In this document: positions 21,936 through 24,607 of the stretch, one piece after another
How positions within the stretch are numbered: position 1 is the first letter of the stretch
Layout: each line of letters starts with the position of its first letter
From: Prado023 sp036375875
GTDB lineage: Bacteria > Actinomycetota > Actinomycetes > S36-B12 > CAIYMF01
Length of the DNA: 24,607 nucleotides
Assembly (NCBI GenBank): GCA_036375875.1
Contig: DASVBK010000058.1
Location: 1 to 24,607 of the forward strand
Direction: 5' to 3'
Notes under the pieces: generated by a model
The model's database searches: none
What the model was told of the DNA's origin: nothing
What the model saw: the letters and a program-made list of their open reading frames with translations, nothing else
Program-made: the position numbers and the translations under genes

Positions 21936-21963
21936 ACACTGCGCCCGGACTTGGATCAAGTCG
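21911..21963. terminator. Bidirectional palindromic terminator between convergent genes
   Basis: GACTTGATCCAAGTCC (21912-21927) is a perfect reverse complement of GGACTTGGATCAAGTC (21947-21962), giving a 16-bp stem with a 19-nt loop. Each arm is itself an inverted repeat with a 3-nt centre, so the RNA can fold as one long hairpin or as two short ones. Placed 56 nt past the isocitrate dehydrogenase stop and 26 nt past the cellobiose phosphorylase stop, it can serve both strands. Confidence 0.75.
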
Positions 21964-21988
21964 GCGGTGGGCTCGGGGCGGCGGAGGC

Positions 21989-24460
21989 TCAGAGGGTGAC
22001 GTCCACGCGCACGGTTGAGCCGGGTGGCGCGTACGGCACCAGGTTGCCCTGGATCGGCTGGCCGTCGACGACCAGCCGGCCACGGGCCCCGGGGGTCCCC
22101 GAGTTCGTCACCGCGATCTCGTACGTGGCCCCACGCGCGACCCTGCGCACGGTGAACGCCGGCACGGTCGGGCCGAGCTGCGGGTCGATCACCAGCCCGT
22201 CGTAGTCCGGGCGCACCCCCAGCAGGTACTGCGAGACGGCCACGAAGTTCCACGCCGCCGTCCCGGTCAGCCACGAGTTCTTCGCCTCGCCGGCGCGCAC
22301 GGCCTGCTTGCCGGCGATCATCTGGGCGTAGACGTAGGGCTCGAGGCGGTGGACGTCACTGATCTCCTCGCGGTAGGCGGGCGTGATCCGCTGGTAGTGC
22401 TCGAACGCCTGCGCACCGCGGCCGACCATCGTCTCGGCGATGATCACCCACGGGTTGTTGTGGCAGAAGATGCCGCCGTTCTCCTTGTACCCCGGCGGAT
22501 AGGTGGAGACCTCGCCGTACTCGATGCGGTACGTCGTGTAGGCGGGGTACTGCAGCACCAGGCCGTGCGGGGTGCCCAGGAGCTCCTCGACGGCGTCCAG
22601 GGCCCGCAGCGCCGGGGCCGGCCGGCCATCGGCCCCAGGCTCGAGCCCGACGCCAGCCATCACGGCGAACCCCTGCGGCTCGATCCAGATCCGGCCCTCG
22701 GCGTCGGCGGCGGTCCCGATGGGGTTGCCGAAGAAGTCGTAGGCGCGCAGGAACCAGTCGCCGTCCCATGCGTGGGCCATCATCGCCTCGCGCATCTCGT
22801 CGACCAGCCCCTCGGCGCGGTCGGCCACCTCGTCGAGGCCCAGGCGTCGGGCCAGCTGCGCGTACTGCCCGCCGTAGAGCACGAACTGCGCGGCGATGAA
22901 CACCGACTCGGCCTGCCCGCCGACCTCGTTCTCCGTGGTCTGGAAGGACTCCCCGGGGGTGTTCGAGAAGCAGTTGAGGTTCAGGCAGTCGTTCCAGTCG
23001 GCCCGGCCGATGAGGGGCAGGCCGTGCGGGCCGCGGTTCGCGACCGTGAACTCGAAGGACCGGGTGAGGTGCTCGAACAGCGGGGCCGCCAGCGCCGGGT
23101 CGTTGTCGAAGGGCACCTGCTCGTCGAGGATCCCGAAGTCCCCGGTCTCCTTGAGGTAGGCCACCACGCCGGCGATCAGCCACAGCGGATCGTCGTTGAA
23201 CCCGCTGCCCACGTCGTGGTTGCCGCGCTTGGTCAGCGGCTGGTACTGGTGGTACGCCGAGCCGTCGGGGAACTGCGTCGCGGCGATGTCGAGGATCCGC
23301 TCGCGAGCGCGCTCGGGGATGAGGTGCACGAACCCGAGCAGATCCTGGTTCGAGTCGCGGAAGCCCATCCCGCGGCCGATGCCGGTCTCGAAGAACGAGG
23401 CCGAGCGGCTCATGTTGAACGTGACCATGCACTGGTACTGGTTCCAGATGTTGACCATGCGGTCGAGCCGCTCGTCGGTGCTGCGCACGGAGTACGTCGA
23501 CAGCAGGCCGGTCCAGTGCGCCTGCAGGGCCGCGAACGCGGCGTCAGCCTGCTCGGCCGTGGCGAACCGCCCCAGCAGCGCGTGCCCACGCTGCTTGTTG
23601 ACGACCTGCTGGACCTCGTCGGCCCACTTCTGGTCCTGGGGGTTCTCGATGTAGCCCAGCACGATCACCAGGTCGCGGGACTCCCCGGGGGCGAGGTCGA
23701 GGTGCACCGAGTGCGAGCCGATCGGGTACCAGCCCGAGGCGACGGAGTCCGCTGAGCGGCCCGCGCGGGGCACCGCGGCCTCGCCGAGGCCGTTCCACGG
23801 GCCGACGAACGTGTCGCGGTCGGTGTCGAAGCCGTCGGCGCGGGCGTTGATCGCGAAGACCGCGTAGTGATCGCGGCGCTCGCGGTACTCGGTCCGGTGA
23901 TAGATCGCCGAGCCACCGTGGGGCCCGTCCAGCTCGATCTCGACCTCGCCGATGGAGAGGTTGCGCTGGTAGTTGGTCTGGTCGTCGTGGGCGTTCCAGA
24001 GGCAGAACTCCACGAACGAGAAGAGGGTCACCTGCTTGGGCGCGTCGGACGTGTTGGTGACCGTGATGCGCTGCACCTCGGCGTCCTCACCCAGCGGCAC
24101 GAAGAACAAGGTGCTGACCGACAGGCCGTTGCGCTCGCCGGTGATCCGCGAGTAGCCCAGGCCGTGGCGGGCTTCGAAGTGGTCCAGGTCCGCCTTGACG
24201 GGCAGCCACGACGGCGTCCACACGTCGCCGCCGTCGTGCACGTAGAGGTAGCGGCCGCCGGCGTCGTTGGGGATGTTGTTGTAGCGGTACCGGGTGAGCC
24301 GACGCATCCGCGCGTCGCGGTAGAACGAGTAGCCACCTGCCTGGTGGGACAGCAGCGAGAAGAACTGCTCGGAGCCCAGGTAGTTGATCCACGGGTACGG
24401 CGTCCGCGGGGTGGTGATCACGTACTCCCGGGCGTCGTCGTCGAAGTGGCCGAAGCGCAC
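21989..24460 (-). CDS. Cellobiose phosphorylase (GH94)
   Basis: An 823-residue cytosolic GH94 enzyme that splits cellobiose with phosphate into glucose 1-phosphate and glucose, saving ATP during cellulose use. The opening VRFGHFDDDAREYVITTP, the segment YPWINYLGSEQFFSLLSHQA and the end GSTRVDVTL closely match Cellulomonas gilvus/uda cellobiose phosphorylase as I remember it (822 residues). The general acid is Asp491 in RADWNDCLNLN. The phosphate-site region YPPGYKENGGIFCHNNPW is intact. The GTG at 24460 follows AGGAGG by 7 nt and gives the family's normal length; the frame runs on to an ATG at 24550 and to the window edge, which I judge to be an open-frame artefact. No sugar transporter or LacI gene is visible, but the upstream neighbour is cut off. 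Confidence 0.96.
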   Translation of the reverse strand: MRFGHFDDDAREYVITTPRTPYPWINYLGSEQFFSLLSHQAGGYSFYRDARMRRLTRYRYNNIPNDAGGRYLYVHDGGDVWTPSWLPVKADLDHFEARHGLGYSRITGERNGLSVSTLFFVPLGEDAEVQRITVTNTSDAPKQVTLFSFVEFCLWNAHDDQTNYQRNLSIGEVEIELDGPHGGSAIYHRTEYRERRDHYAVFAINARADGFDTDRDTFVGPWNGLGEAAVPRAGRSADSVASGWYPIGSHSVHLDLAPGESRDLVIVLGYIENPQDQKWADEVQQVVNKQRGHALLGRFATAEQADAAFAALQAHWTGLLSTYSVRSTDERLDRMVNIWNQYQCMVTFNMSRSASFFETGIGRGMGFRDSNQDLLGFVHLIPERARERILDIAATQFPDGSAYHQYQPLTKRGNHDVGSGFNDDPLWLIAGVVAYLKETGDFGILDEQVPFDNDPALAAPLFEHLTRSFEFTVANRGPHGLPLIGRADWNDCLNLNCFSNTPGESFQTTENEVGGQAESVFIAAQFVLYGGQYAQLARRLGLDEVADRAEGLVDEMREAMMAHAWDGDWFLRAYDFFGNPIGTAADAEGRIWIEPQGFAVMAGVGLEPGADGRPAPALRALDAVEELLGTPHGLVLQYPAYTTYRIEYGEVSTYPPGYKENGGIFCHNNPWVIIAETMVGRGAQAFEHYQRITPAYREEISDVHRLEPYVYAQMIAGKQAVRAGEAKNSWLTGTAAWNFVAVSQYLLGVRPDYDGLVIDPQLGPTVPAFTVRRVARGATYEIAVTNSGTPGARGRLVVDGQPIQGNLVPYAPPGSTVRVDVTL

Positions 24461-24551
24461 CTGGTTCCCTCCTCGCGCTCGACCCACGCCTGACCCGCAG
24501 GACGCGGTCATGGGCTGTCCGCGCGCCTCGATGCGCCGCGGAGCACGCATG

Positions 24552-24557
24552 AGCCTA
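24552..24557 (-). promoter_or_regulatory. Possible -10 box for cellobiose phosphorylase
   Basis: TAGGCT on the minus strand lies about 92 nt before the GTG, the only TAnnnT of the type used elsewhere in this window that I noticed in 24461-24607. No LacI/CebR-type palindrome is visible in that stretch, so the real promoter may lie outside the window. Confidence 0.25.
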
Positions 24558-24607
24558 GCGATCGAGCAGGTCCTGAGGCGGGGCTGGACGCGGGCCTGGC
24601 CGGCGGG

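Noticed and set aside
22349..23755. 468-residue plus-strand frame opposite cellobiose phosphorylase
   Set aside because: Antisense to a highly conserved enzyme; no family features.
24461..24550. Earlier ATG start for cellobiose phosphorylase
   Set aside because: Adds 30 residues absent from known enzymes; the GTG at 24460 has an AGGAGG at the right distance.

Overview
The window is dense, very GC-rich bacterial chromosome from the Actinomycetota. Two things point there: codons ending in G or C with frequent GTG starts, and a gene order matching a block I recall from Mycobacterium tuberculosis (Rv0498 to Rv0508). That block holds a TIM-barrel isomerase, proC, a small excisionase-type HTH protein, a 32-residue ribosomal protein (bS22/AURKAIP1-COX24 type), an NAD-dependent epimerase, a PlsC-type acyltransferase, a SerB1-like HAD phosphatase on the opposite strand and a glutaredoxin-like protein. 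The last gene is a cellobiose phosphorylase very like the Cellulomonas enzyme, so a cellulose-degrading actinobacterium (Cellulomonadaceae or a relative) is plausible. I cannot fix the genus. I see no mobile element, CRISPR array, tRNA or rRNA.

Layout. 1-1949: the 3' part of a sugar-phosphate isomerase-like gene, then a TetR regulator with an unusual 220-residue disordered tail. 2120-3280 (-): an App1-type phosphatase. 3476-5256: a divergent proline dehydrogenase-like gene overlapping proC by 4 nt. 5366-7640 (-): a trkH-trkA potassium uptake pair, divergent from an AcuC-like deacetylase (7764-8960). 9105-11477: HTH protein, bS22, epimerase, acyltransferase. 11541-12680 (-) and 12723-12983: HAD-IB phosphatase and glutaredoxin-like protein, divergent with only 42 bp between them. 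13115-15667: a 14-TM MFS exporter and a nitrilase-family hydrolase. 15876-18262 (-): a rhodanese lipoprotein and a DmdC-like acyl-CoA dehydrogenase, each with a clear operator-like palindrome at its promoter. 18509-20361: a ClC-type channel divergent from a VanZ-like protein. 20425-21855: a Thermus-type NADP isocitrate dehydrogenase, convergent with cellobiose phosphorylase (21989-24460, -) across a large palindromic terminator.

How the parts relate. Most of the window is housekeeping: proline/P5C interconversion, K+ homeostasis, translation, lipid acylation, TCA cycle and phosphorolytic cellobiose use. The regulatory DNA is the most informative part. Seven genes have a TAnnnT hexamer 6-8 nt before the start codon and no Shine-Dalgarno sequence, which fits leaderless mRNAs. 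Genes inside clusters or with longer leaders carry AGGAGG-like sites instead. The best leads for new biology are a CsoR/CstR-like palindrome covering the rhodanese start, a twin 16-bp operator before the acyl-CoA dehydrogenase, a degenerate proline dehydrogenase coupled to proC, and the TetR tail. I did not find a clearly new multi-gene system. Comparisons to named proteins are from memory, not from a search.
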